This document shows positions 8,635-17,600 of a DNA stretch of 64,000 nt, piece after piece (the stretch's first letter is position 1; each line of letters begins with the position of its first letter). The position numbers were made by a program, and so were the translations under genes. The stretch lies in assembly GCA_963814915.1 (NCBI GenBank), contig CAWFEI010000014.1:62001-126000 (forward strand), read 5' to 3'. Origin of the DNA: VRUE01 sp963814915 (GTDB lineage Bacteria; Actinomycetota; Thermoleophilia; Solirubrobacterales; 70-9). The notes below the pieces were generated by a model. That model saw only the letters and a list, made by a program, of their open reading frames with translations, searched no databases and was not told where the DNA came from.

Positions 8635-9338
8635 CAGTGCCCTCGGTGCTGGAGGTAAGCGATGAACGCGGTCTCGAAGTCGCCTTCCGCTTCCGCGGGT
8701 GCCTCGCGGCGCACGGTCTCCCGCAGCTGCTCCGCCGACCCGTCGAAGAGGCCCTCGCCGTCGGCGAGGACGAGCATCCGCTGTCCGTAGCGCTCGGCCT
8801 CCTGGATGTCGTGGGTCGAGAAGACGACGCTCGTGCCGCGCCCGGCCAGCGCGCCGATGAACTCCCACAGCCGCGCCCGCTGTCGCGGGTCGAGCCCGAC
8901 GCTGGGCTCGTCGAGCAGCAGCACGGCCGGCTGCGCCAGCAAGCCGATCGCGATGTTGATCCGCTGCTGGTTGCCGCCGGAGAGCCGCGCGACCATCTCG
9001 TCGCGGCGCGGCTTGAGGCCGGTCAGCTCCAGCATCTCGGCCACCGACCGATGGGGGTCGGCGCGCCCCTCGAGCCGCGCGAACAGCAGCAGGTTCTCCT
9101 CAACGGTAAGCCGCCGGTACAGCGCCGCCTGCTGCGGCACCCAGCCGACGTCCCCGTTAGGCGAGTCCACCGTCCCCCCATCGGGCTTCAAAGTCCCCGC
9201 AAGAATCGAAAGTAGCGTCGTCTTCCCAGCCCCATTAGGCCCGATCACAGCCACAAGCTCCCCAGGCTCCGCCGAAAAGTCGACCCCTTTCAATGCTTCG
9301 CGCGCCCCGTATTGCTTGGTCACCCCCCGCGCCTCCAT
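8634..9338 (-). CDS. ABC transporter ATP-binding protein
   Basis: ATPase subunit of the ABC-2 exporter, 234 residues. Walker A is GPNGAGKTT near 34-42, the Q loop lies in WVPQQAALY near 68-76, the signature is LSGGNQQ near 120-126, Walker B is LLLDEPSVGLD near 139-149, and the switch His is in STHDIQEAE near 173-181. It forms an operon with the permease. The first 60 or so codons (about 9150-9300) use more A- and T-ending codons than the rest of the gene. An 84-base palindrome lies just upstream, between this gene and divergent hemB. Confidence 0.93.
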   Translation of the reverse strand: MEARGVTKQYGAREALKGVDFSAEPGELVAVIGPNGAGKTTLLSILAGTLKPDGGTVDSPNGDVGWVPQQAALYRRLTVEENLLLFARLEGRADPHRSVAEMLELTGLKPRRDEMVARLSGGNQQRINIAIGLLAQPAVLLLDEPSVGLDPRQRARLWEFIGALAGRGTSVVFSTHDIQEAERYGQRMLVLADGEGLFDGSAEQLRETVRREAPAEAEGDFETAFIAYLQHRGH

Positions 9339-9355
9339 CGACCGAACCGTACTGA

Positions 9356-9439
9356 GGACGGATGGGGATACCCCCGGACGGGCGGATACTCAGAGCGAGC
9401 GAAGCGAGCGAGTCCGGCCGGGGGTATCCCCATCCGTCC
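9356..9439. repeat. Perfect 22-bp inverted repeat between the ABC exporter and hemB
   Basis: The left arm 9356-9377 (begins GGACGGATGGGG) and the right arm 9418-9439 are exactly complementary and flank a 40-base loop. The loop holds a further GCGAGCGAAGCGAGC palindrome. It fills the divergent promoter region, 17 bases from either gene start. The lack of a T run on either side and its position upstream of both genes make a terminator unlikely; a dispersed palindromic element or a regulatory cruciform fits better. Confidence 0.85.
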
Positions 9440-9455
9440 CCTTAGAATCGACCCG

Positions 9456-10427
9456 ATGCAGTTCCCAAGCACCCGCATGCGGCGGTTACGCCGCACCGAG
9501 ACCCTGCGCGGCCTGGTCCGCGAGACCGACCTCTCGGCGTCGCAGTTGATCCAGCCGGTCTTCGTCGTCGCCGGCGAGGGAGTGCGCGAGGAGGTCGAGT
9601 CGATGCCCGGAATCGAGCGCTTCTCGATCTCCGAGCTGGTCGGGGAGGCGACCGAGATCGCCAGCGCGGGGGTCGGCGCGATCCTGCTCTTCGGAGTCCC
9701 CGCCGCCAAGGACGAGACCGGCTCGGGGGCCTACGACGACGAGGGCGTCGTGCAGATGGCGGTGCGGGCGCTGAAGGAGGCCCACCCGGAACTGACCGTG
9801 ATCACCGACGTCTGTCTCTGCGAGTACACCTCGCACGGCCACTGCGGCTTCCTCCGCGACGGCGAGGTCGACAACGACCTGACGATCGAGCTGCTCGCCA
9901 AAACCGCGATCTCCCACGCTGAGGCCGGCGCGGACGCGGTTGCGCCGAGCGACATGATGGACGGCAGGGTCGGGACGATCCGCCACCAGCTCGACGAGGA
10001 GGGCCACTCGGGCACCCCGATCATCGCCTACAGCGCCAAGTACGCCTCGGCCTTCTACGGGCCGTTCCGCGATGCCGCCGAGTCGACCCCTGAGTTCGGC
10101 GACCGGCGCGGCTACCAGCTCGACCCGGCCAACGCCGAGGAGGCGGTGCGCGAGGCGCAGCTCGACCTCGACGAGGGCGCCGACATGCTGATGGTCAAGC
10201 CGGCGACGCCCTACCTCGACGTCGTCCGCAGGGTCAAGCAGGAGACCGCCGCACCGCTCGCCGCCTACCATGTCTCCGGCGAGTACTCGATGCTGAAGGC
10301 GGCAGCCGTCAACGGCTGGATCGACGAGCGCGCCGCGGTGCTCGAGACGCTGACCTCGATCCGCCGTGCCGGCGCCGACGCGATCGTCACCTACTACGCG
10401 AAGGAGGCCGCGGAATGGCTTCGGTGA
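9456..10427 (+). CDS. hemB: Delta-aminolevulinic acid dehydratase (porphobilinogen synthase)
   Basis: Condenses two 5-aminolevulinates to porphobilinogen in tetrapyrrole synthesis. The 323-residue protein is full length. The two active-site lysines are Lys195 (YSAKYASAFYGPFR) and Lys248 (MLMVKPATPYLD). The cysteine-rich metal loop DVCLCEYTSHGHCG (Cys120, Cys122, Cys130) indicates the zinc-dependent type. The ATG at 9456 gives MQFPSTRMRRLR, the usual start of this family; the long upstream extension of the frame reads through a palindrome and is not credible. The 3' end overlaps the next gene by 13 bases. It opens a tetrapyrrole operon. Confidence 0.96.
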   Translation: MQFPSTRMRRLRRTETLRGLVRETDLSASQLIQPVFVVAGEGVREEVESMPGIERFSISELVGEATEIASAGVGAILLFGVPAAKDETGSGAYDDEGVVQMAVRALKEAHPELTVITDVCLCEYTSHGHCGFLRDGEVDNDLTIELLAKTAISHAEAGADAVAPSDMMDGRVGTIRHQLDEEGHSGTPIIAYSAKYASAFYGPFRDAAESTPEFGDRRGYQLDPANAEEAVREAQLDLDEGADMLMVKPATPYLDVVRRVKQETAAPLAAYHVSGEYSMLKAAAVNGWIDERAAVLETLTSIRRAGADAIVTYYAKEAAEWLR

Positions 10428-11500
10428 AGGTCCCACAGTCCAAGGCCCGCAGCCGCAAGGACGGCGCCGCGATCCCCCTGGACGAGACCGACAAGCGGCT
10501 GATGAACCTGCTGCAGTCGAGCTTCCCGCTCGATCCCGAGCCGTTCGCCCTCGTCGCCGCGGAGGCCGAGCTCGAGCTCGACGACGTGCTCGCCCGCACC
10601 CGCCGCCTGCTCGAGGGCCGAATCATCCGCGAGATCACGCCGATCTTCGACACGCGCACGCTCGGCTACGAGTCGATGCTGGTCGCCGCCAAAGTCGACG
10701 CCGAGAACCCCCAGCGCGCGGCCGCCGCGGTCAATGCTCACCCGGGCGTATCGCACAACTACCTGCGCACGCACGACTTCAACCTCTGGTTCACGATCGC
10801 CGTGCCGCCCGACTCGGAGCTGGGCATGGCGGGGACGCTCGAGGCGCTGATGCGGGAGACCGGCGCGGAGTCGATGCGCGAGCTGCCCACGCTGACCCTG
10901 TTCAAGATCAACATGAACCTGGAGATGGAGAAGGGCACCGACGCGCTCGCCGCGGCGGTGGAGGCCGCCCCGCCCCGCGAGCTGGAAGCACAGCCCTACG
11001 ACGAGGTCGACATCGCCACGATCCGCGCCATGCAGGGCCCGATGGAGGCCGTCGAGCGCCCCTACGACGCCGCCGCGAAGGAGCTCGGAATCTCGACCGA
11101 GGAGCTGCTCGCCAGGCTGGGGGCGTTGGTCGACCGCAAGTTGCTGCGCCGCGTCGCGGCGATCCTCTTCCACCGTCGCGCCGGCTTCTCCGCCAACGGC
11201 ATGGGCGTCTGGAAGGTGCCCGAGGAGGAGATCCTCACGACCGGGCGCCGGATGGCGTCCTTCCGCGGCATCTCTCACTGCTACCAGCGGCCGACCTACG
11301 AGGACTGGCCCTACAGCGTCTTCACGATGGCCCACGGCCGCTCGAAGGAGGAGTGCGACGCGATCCTCGACTCGATCGCGGCCGAGTGCGGAATGGGGCC
11401 CGACGATCGAGCCACCCTCTACTCGTCGACCGAGTACAAGAAGATCCGCCTGCACTACTTCACCCCTGACTACGAGCAATGGGAAGCTGAACACAGATGA
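10415..11500 (+). CDS. Fused siroheme decarboxylase-like protein (AhbA-AhbB / NirDL type, tandem Lrp/AsnC domains)
   Basis: The 361 residues contain two tandem copies of the Lrp/AsnC-like fold used by siroheme decarboxylase. The N-half (about 22-175) has LDETDKRLMNLLQSSFPL, RIIREITPIFDTRTLGYES and SHNYLRTHDFNLWFT, as in AhbA/NirD. The C-half (about 195-355) has RRVAAILFHRRAGFSANGMG, WKVP, SHCYQRPTYEDWPY and STEYKKIR, as in AhbB/NirL. AhbA and AhbB remove two acetate carboxyls from siroheme on the way to heme (or heme d1). Normally they are separate chains. Position between hemB and hemL supports a tetrapyrrole role, although annotation pipelines often call such proteins AsnC regulators. A regulatory function cannot be excluded. 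Confidence 0.78.
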   Translation: MASVKVPQSKARSRKDGAAIPLDETDKRLMNLLQSSFPLDPEPFALVAAEAELELDDVLARTRRLLEGRIIREITPIFDTRTLGYESMLVAAKVDAENPQRAAAAVNAHPGVSHNYLRTHDFNLWFTIAVPPDSELGMAGTLEALMRETGAESMRELPTLTLFKINMNLEMEKGTDALAAAVEAAPPRELEAQPYDEVDIATIRAMQGPMEAVERPYDAAAKELGISTEELLARLGALVDRKLLRRVAAILFHRRAGFSANGMGVWKVPEEEILTTGRRMASFRGISHCYQRPTYEDWPYSVFTMAHGRSKEECDAILDSIAAECGMGPDDRATLYSSTEYKKIRLHYFTPDYEQWEAEHR

Positions 11501-11516
11501 GCGTCGGCTCGGCGAT

Positions 11517-12785
11517 TTGACCCGGTCCTCCGAGCTATACGAACGCGCGGTGCGAGTCCTCCCGGGCGGGGTGAACTCCCCCGTGCGGGCGATGCGGCAG
11601 ATCGGCCGCGAGCCGATCTTCGTCGAGCGCGGCGAAGGCTGCGAGCTGGTCGACGCCGACGGCAACCGCTACGTCGACTGGGTCTGCTCGTGGGGCCCGC
11701 TGATCCTCGGCCACGCCGACCCCGAGACGATCGCCGCGGTCGGCGAGGCGGCGGCGCGCGGGACGAGCTTCGGGGCCGCTACCGAGGCCGAGGTCGAGCT
11801 GGCCGAGGAGGTCGCCGACCGCATCCCCTCGGTCGAGATGCTGCGCATGACGAGCTCCGGCACCGAGGCGGCGATGAGCGCGATCCGTCTCGTCCGCGCC
11901 GCGACCGGGCGCGAGGTCGTGGTCAAGTTCGCCGGCGCCTACCACGGGCATTCCGACGGGCTGCTCGCCGAGGCGGGCTCGGGCCTGGCGACGCTCGCGA
12001 TTCCGGGCAGCCCCGGGGTGAGCGCGGCGCAGACGGCCGGCACGGTGGTCGTGCCGTGGAACGACCGCGAGGCGGTCGCCCGGGCGCTCGACGAGTACCC
12101 CGTGGCCGCCCTGGTCGCGGAGCCGCTGCCGGCCAACATGGGAGTCGTCCCGCCTGCCGAGGGCTTCCTCGAGTTCCTCCGCGCGGCGAGCGCCGAGGCG
12201 GGTGCCCTGCTGGTGTTCGACGAGGTGATCAGCGGTTTCCGCGTCGCGCGGGGGGGCGCGCAACAGCTTTACGGCGTCGAACCGGACCTGACCGTGCTCG
12301 GCAAGGTGCTCGGCGGCGGTTTGCCCGCCGCGGCCTTCGGCGGCCCGGCGGAGACGATGCGGCTGCTCGCCCCGGCGGGGGAGGTCTACCAAGCGGGGAC
12401 GCTGTCGGGAAATCCGCTCGCGGTCGCCGCCGGGATGGCGACGCTGCGCCGCCTCGACGCCGCCGCCTACGAGCGGCTCGCGGCGTTGACCGAGCAGCTC
12501 GCGGGAGGGCTCGCCGAGCTCGCCGCCGGCCGGCCGCTGCAGATCGCCTCCGCGCCCGGCCTGCTGACCCTCTTCTTCAGCGCCGAGCCGGTGACCGACT
12601 TCGCCGCCGCTGCCGCCTGCGACCTTGACGCCCACGCGCGCTTCTGCCGCGCGATGCTCGAGCGCGGCATCTACCCGCCACCGTCGCAGTTCGAGGCCTG
12701 GTTCGTCTCGCTCGCCCACGACGAGGCGGCGATCGAGCGCACCCTCGAAGCCGCCGGCGATTCGCTCGAGGAGGCGCTGGCGTGA
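11517..12785 (+). CDS. hemL: Glutamate-1-semialdehyde 2,1-aminomutase
   Basis: Converts glutamate-1-semialdehyde to 5-aminolevulinate, the step before HemB, using PLP. The 422-residue protein shows VLPGGVNSPVRA at 14-25, the SSGTEAAMSAIR loop at 113-124, FDEVISGFR at 234-242 (Asp235) and the Schiff-base Lys263 in LGKVLGGGLP. The best start is TTG at 11517, because it yields the family N-terminus (SSELYERAVRVLPGG) and no ATG or GTG lies in frame before it except an internal GTG. It follows the ahbAB-like gene by 16 bases and overlaps the next gene by four (GTGA). Aminolevulinate is therefore made by the C5 route. Confidence 0.95.
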   Translation: MTRSSELYERAVRVLPGGVNSPVRAMRQIGREPIFVERGEGCELVDADGNRYVDWVCSWGPLILGHADPETIAAVGEAAARGTSFGAATEAEVELAEEVADRIPSVEMLRMTSSGTEAAMSAIRLVRAATGREVVVKFAGAYHGHSDGLLAEAGSGLATLAIPGSPGVSAAQTAGTVVVPWNDREAVARALDEYPVAALVAEPLPANMGVVPPAEGFLEFLRAASAEAGALLVFDEVISGFRVARGGAQQLYGVEPDLTVLGKVLGGGLPAAAFGGPAETMRLLAPAGEVYQAGTLSGNPLAVAAGMATLRRLDAAAYERLAALTEQLAGGLAELAAGRPLQIASAPGLLTLFFSAEPVTDFAAAAACDLDAHARFCRAMLERGIYPPPSQFEAWFVSLAHDEAAIERTLEAAGDSLEEALA

Positions 12786-13177
12786 GCGCCGCCACGGCGT
12801 TGGGCGAGCTGGCCGACCGGCTGCGCGATGAGGAGTCGCCGATATCGCCGCACGTCGTGGAGCCCGGCGAGGATCTGGCGTTCGCCGTCCCCGGCGAGCG
12901 CGCCCCGGTGATCGAGGCGGTCCGCGAGGGTTACCTCCTCCACTACGGCGAGCCCCGTCTGCTCGCCGGCCACGACGCAGACCTCGCCCTGCTCGCCGGC
13001 GACTATCTCTACGCGCTCGGCATCGAGCGCCTCGCCGCGATTGGCGACACCGAGGCCGTCAAACGCCTCGCCGACCTGATCAGTGCTTCCGCCCAGTGCC
13101 ATGCCGAAGGCGACATCGACGACCTGGAGCCACTCTGGAAGACCGTGGTGAACGAAATATCCCGATCGCGGGAGTGA
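12782..13177 (+). CDS. Small protein resembling a fragment of a polyprenyl synthase fold, in the heme operon
   Basis: The 131-residue product is translationally coupled to hemL (GTGA overlap). Residues about 60-110 (YGEPRLLAGHDADLALLAGD, then YLYALGIERLAAIGD) follow the pattern of helices around the LLAGDYLL segment of polyprenyl diphosphate synthases, as also seen in the real synthase at 20993. It has no DDxxD motif, so it cannot be a prenyltransferase. It may be a degenerate helical protein used as a scaffold or regulator. Function unknown; the operon position suggests a role linked to heme synthesis or to membrane-bound quinone or heme enzymes. Confidence 0.7.
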   Translation: MSAATALGELADRLRDEESPISPHVVEPGEDLAFAVPGERAPVIEAVREGYLLHYGEPRLLAGHDADLALLAGDYLYALGIERLAAIGDTEAVKRLADLISASAQCHAEGDIDDLEPLWKTVVNEISRSRE

Positions 13178-13227
13178 GAGGCGTTCCGACCAAAGCAGTT
13201 CAAGGACGCAGGAAAGGACGCCTCTCA
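13175..13227. terminator. Inverted repeat spanning the two convergent stop codons
   Basis: TGAGAGGCGT (13175-13184) pairs perfectly with ACGCCTCTCA (13218-13227). The left arm starts with the stop codon of the plus-strand gene and the right arm ends with the stop codon of the minus-strand gene, with a 33-base loop. The symmetry suggests a bidirectional 3'-end structure, but there is no T run, so factor-independent termination is uncertain. Confidence 0.55.
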
Positions 13228-14001
13228 GCGGACCTTGCAGTCCCTGATCAATGTGCTGGTCACGTGGCTGCCGCCGGCGAAGCCGAAGTTGGCCCGCGCG
13301 AAGGGGTAGACCGCGCCCGGGAACCCGTCCGGCGCGGCGCAGCCGGCGCTGACGTAGCTGTGCTTGCGGCCCTTGTACCTGTAGACCCGCTTCAGCTTCA
13401 TGTCGAAGTGGGTCACGTAGGCCCACTTGCGTGCCGCCTTGGGCAGGAACGTCTTGATCACCGTGCCGAATTCACCGCCCGTTTCGACGATCTTGAAGTT
13501 GAGGACGAAGGCAGACGGCGGCTTGCGGCCGTAGACCTGGGCGAGCAGGCGACGGTTGCCACCCGATCGCTTCGCGTGAAAGACCAGCAGCGGGCCCTTG
13601 AAGGTGAACGGCGGCTGGTTGGGCAGGTGGACGCGGACCTGGACATGGCCGTGGCCGACGATCGCGGTGCGGCAGATCCGCTTCGCGGCCGAGATCGTCG
13701 CCGGCTGAATCTTGCGGATCCGGCAGCTGGGCAGGCCGCGGTCGAAGATCCGACCCGCGTGGTTGATCCCGATCGCGATCGTGCGCAGCTGCGGCGGCGG
13801 GTCGGCGCCGTCGGCGGCCTTGAAGGTGCTGTCGACGCTGACGGCGACCGGCGCGAGACCGGTGCGGGGGAGGGAGCGCGGGGAGATCCCGCCGTCGAAG
13901 TTGACGATCACGCCGTCCTGCTTCTGTACCTCCGCTTGTGCCACCGCGGCGACGCCGATGGCTACCAGCAGCGCCGCCGCGATCAGCCCCAGTCGCCGCA
14001 A
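13225..14001 (-). CDS. Secreted four-cysteine protein, paralogue 1
   Basis: A 258-residue protein with a signal peptide (hydrophobic core at about 5-20, cleavage near AQAEV). The mature part is rich in beta-prone residues and shares a pattern with four other genes in this window: LPRTGLAP near residue 45, GLPSC near 88, RIC near 108 followed by AIVGHG, PLLVFHAKRSGGN, SYVSAGC near 218 and a last Cys four residues from the end (DCKVR). Four cysteines are kept in all copies, so two disulfides are likely. It is the most divergent paralogue. TTG is the start, one base after the upstream gene stops. Lies next to an MMPL transporter. Function unknown. Confidence 0.78.
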   Translation of the reverse strand: MRRLGLIAAALLVAIGVAAVAQAEVQKQDGVIVNFDGGISPRSLPRTGLAPVAVSVDSTFKAADGADPPPQLRTIAIGINHAGRIFDRGLPSCRIRKIQPATISAAKRICRTAIVGHGHVQVRVHLPNQPPFTFKGPLLVFHAKRSGGNRRLLAQVYGRKPPSAFVLNFKIVETGGEFGTVIKTFLPKAARKWAYVTHFDMKLKRVYRYKGRKHSYVSAGCAAPDGFPGAVYPFARANFGFAGGSHVTSTLIRDCKVR

Positions 14002-14002
14002 C

Positions 14003-14515
14003 TCAGATGAACCTTGAGGAGTCGATCCGGCATTCCTTGAAGCCGAAGCTGATCACCGTGTTGTTGGCCTGGTTGTTGTTGCGGTTCAGCTTCACGGCCA
14101 GCTTCTGAGCCTTGAATTTGTGGCCCGACCTGAGCGACTTGCCGATCAGGCGCAGGAAGATTCCCTCGTGCTTCAGGTAGCGGATCCACTTGTTGAGCTT
14201 GGCCGAGTCGGCCGCCGGGCGGGGAACCCTGGCGATCTGCCGGGTCGACCGGTTGAGCACGCCGGAGGCGCGGATGAAGCGCTTCCCGGCCGGCACCAGC
14301 TTGCCCTTGTTGACCTGGCCTTTGACGCCCTTGAGGATGCGGGAGTTCGCCTTGGTGTTCGCGGCGCAGATCGGCTCGACCTTGACTGCGTATTCGGGCC
14401 GGGTGATTTCGGCTTCGCCTTCCGCCGCCAGCGCGACGGGAACCGCCGCGACCAGCGCTACGACCAACGCCAGACCGAACATCGGCAGCCGCGAGTTCCT
14501 TGCTGAGCTTCCCAC
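14003..14515 (-). CDS. Secreted protein of unknown function
   Basis: The 170-residue product begins at a GTG and has a signal peptide (residues about 10-30, cleavage near ALAAEG). The mature part is mostly helical and basic, with PICAANTKANSRIL near residue 48 and a second Cys near the end (FGFKECRIDSSRF). Two cysteines about 113 residues apart could form a disulfide that ties the ends together. No family is recognised. It ends one base before the four-cysteine paralogue 1 gene and follows the MMPL transporter by 118 bases, so the three genes may be one operon. Confidence 0.72.
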   Translation of the reverse strand: MGSSARNSRLPMFGLALVVALVAAVPVALAAEGEAEITRPEYAVKVEPICAANTKANSRILKGVKGQVNKGKLVPAGKRFIRASGVLNRSTRQIARVPRPAADSAKLNKWIRYLKHEGIFLRLIGKSLRSGHKFKAQKLAVKLNRNNNQANNTVISFGFKECRIDSSRFI

Positions 14516-14633
14516 TAGATCAATCCTCCTGTTCGCTCTGGTCGGGCCGGAGGCGACGCAAGGCGCCCAGCCGATCCCCTGTTCTCAACCCCGCGTATCA
14601 AAAATACACGAGTTCCTATGTCTTGCACGACTA

Positions 14634-17600
14634 CTAACCCGCGCGGGAGCCATGAAGATCGATCTCCGGTAGAAATTTCTTCAGCGGCCCGGGCAGCCAC
14701 CAGACCCGATCGCCGAGCAGCAGCATCAGGGCCGGCAGCAGCACGATCCGGACGACCGTCGCGTCGAGCAGCACCGCGACCGTGAGGCCGGTGCCGAGCT
14801 GGCTGATCGAGGCGATGTTGGCGCCGGCGAAGGCGACGAAGACGGCCATCATGATCGCCGCCGCTCCGGTGATCACCCCGGCGGTCTTCTGCAGGCCGAA
14901 GAGGATCGCCTCCTCGTTGGAGGCGTTGTTCTCGTAGTGCTCGCGCATCCGCATCAGAAGGAAGACCGCGTAATCGATCGAGAGCCCGAAGATGATCCCG
15001 AAGATCCCCACCGCGCCGATCGCGTCGACGTAGGTGTGGCCGCCCAGCGGCCAGCCCTCGGGAACGTCGAAGAGCAGGGTCAGGACCCCGAAGGCGACTC
15101 CGACCGTGATCAGGTTGAGCATCACCGCGATGCCGGCGAGCAGCACCGCCCGCAGGATCACAACCAGGATCAGGAAGGTGGCGAGGGTGATCACCGCGAC
15201 CAGGATCGGCACCCGTTCGGAGATGACATTGGTGAAGTCGATCAATTCGGCGGCGGCCCCGGTGACGCCCGTCGTTGCGCCGGTCCCCGCCGCGAGCCCG
15301 TCGGCGTCGCGCTTGAGGCGCTCGTTGAGCGCCGTCGAGCCTGGCGTGTTGAAGGTGTAGCGGGGAATGACGATCATCTGCGCCGCCTGGCCGTTGTCGA
15401 GGTCGACGATCCCCGATACGCGCTTGCGTTCCCGTTCGGGGGCCCCGTCGAGGCTGGAGAGGACGAAGTAGCCGGAGTTGAAGATGCCGGGTGAGTTGTG
15501 CCGCAGCTTGTCGACTTTGTGGTTGACCTTGCGGGCGCTGACCGAGACTTCGACGTGGCCTTTGTGCAGTTTGGTCTGCAGGGGCTGCGATTCGTGGAAG
15601 CCTTCGGCGAGACGTTCTTCCAACGTGTCGGCGCCGCCGCGGAGCTGCCCCAGCCCGTCGACGAGCTGCGAGGCGCCGCCCTGGAGCTTGCCGATTGCGC
15701 CGGGGAGTTCGCCCGTAGCGTTGGCCAGCTTCTCGGCGCCTTTATGGAGTTTCGACGAGCCGTCGACGAGCTTTTCCTGGCCGTCGTGCAGCCGCTCCGC
15801 CTGACCGCTCAGCCGCTGGGCTTCGTTGCGGGCAATCGCCAGCGCTTCGACGAGCCGTTCCGATTCGCGCACCTGCGGCTCTACGCTCGGGTCGCCCGCG
15901 GCGCGCTTCTTCAGTTCGGCGCGCAGCTCGCGCGCCCGTTCGAGCCCGTTCCCCTTGACACTGTTGAGCACGTCTTCGGAGCCGGTCTGCACCGAGTAGG
16001 CACCGACCTCGGCGCTCCGCTGGCCTTCTTCGAGCTTGCCCGAGCCCGCGGCGAGCCGGTCGAGCGCTCCCGCAGCCTTCGCCGCCCCTGAGCCGAGTTT
16101 CGCGATGCCGCCTTCGAGCTGTTCGGCGCCGTCGCCGGCCTGGCCGGTTCCGTTGGCGAGCAGACCGGCCCCGTAGCTGGCCTTGGAAATCCCGGTGCGC
16201 ACCTGCTTTACGCCGTTGGCGGCGGCGCCGAGTTTCTTTCCCAACGTCGTCAGTTGTTCGGGGTCGGCTTCGCCGCGCCCGGCGAGCAGGTCGTTGCCCG
16301 TCTTCTGCAGCGGTTTGACCTGCTTGCGGATCTGCCCCGGCCCGATCACCGCCTGCACGCCGGGGTCGGCGGCGATCCGGTGCTGCCAGCGAGTCAGCGC
16401 GGTGAGGCTCTGGCGATCTGTGATCGGGCCGTCGTTGGAGACCGCGACGACGACGAAAGGCGCTTCCCAGCCCGGCCCGATCGAGTCCGCGATCAGTTCG
16501 GCTTCCTCGCGGGCCTGGTTGGAGGAGGGAAGCTGCTTGGCGCTCGGCGGCCCGGTTTTCAGAGCCAGCACGGGAAGCGCCAGGATGAGCACGATCAAAC
16601 CGATCAGAAGCGTCGCGACCAACGGCCGGCTGAGCGCGCCCCGCACCAAGGTCATCACTCCTTCGCCCCCGCCCCCGCCCCCGATCCGCCAGCGGTTGAC
16701 GTTGTGGCCGGTCATCACCAGCAGCGCCGGCCCGATCAGGGCAGCGACGAGGACGCTGATCCCGGTGACGACGATCGCCGTGCCGGCCAGTGAGATCAGC
16801 AGGTTGCCCGGCATCACGAAGAGCGTCACCAGCATCGCCAGGAAGAGGGTCGATCCGGCGAAGACAATCGTCCGGCCGGCGGTTCGCCGGGTCATCCTCG
16901 CCGCCTCCCGCGGCTCGGACCCGGCCGCGAGCTCCTCGCGGAAGCGCGAGACCATGAGCAGGGCGTAATCCACCCCTAGGGCCAGCCCCATCATCGAGCA
17001 GACGGTGAGGGCGAAGCCGTCGATCGGGATCCAGTTCGCGGCGATCGCGAGCACCCCGCGCGAGGTGATCACCGCGATCGCGCCGAAGGCGAGTGGGATC
17101 GCCGCCGCGATCGGCGAGCGGAAGACGAGCAGCAGGACGAGCAGCAGGAAGGGGATCGCGATCAGCTCGGCGACCTCAGTCGAGTGAACCGATTCGTCGA
17201 TGATCGCCCGCGAGAGGCTCGCGAAGCCGGTCTCGGCCGAGCGGACCGGCGGTTTGATCTGCTCTTCCAGCGTCCGGTTCAGATAGGGAACGGTGTTCTT
17301 GACCGCGTCCTCGGCGCTGACGTGGAAGTCGACCAGGATCAACGCCTTGCGCGGCCCCGGACGGAGGTTGCCGACACTGCCCTTGTCCCAGGGGGAGACG
17401 GTGGAGACGTCGGGGTCCGTGCGCAGCTTGCGAATCAGAGCCGGGCCCTGGCTGTCGAGCTGCGCGGGGGGGCCCTGCAGCAGGATCGCGAAGGGGGCGG
17501 TGTCGCCGAAGTAGCGGTGGACCAGGTCGCTGGCCTTCCCCGACTCGGTGCCGGGGACGCTGAGCGAGGTCGGGCGGAGCTCGTCCTCGACGCCGCGGCC

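Noticed and set aside
9312..9455. Extended hemB start upstream
   Set aside because: The extension reads through the 22-bp palindrome; the family N-terminus begins at ATG 9456.
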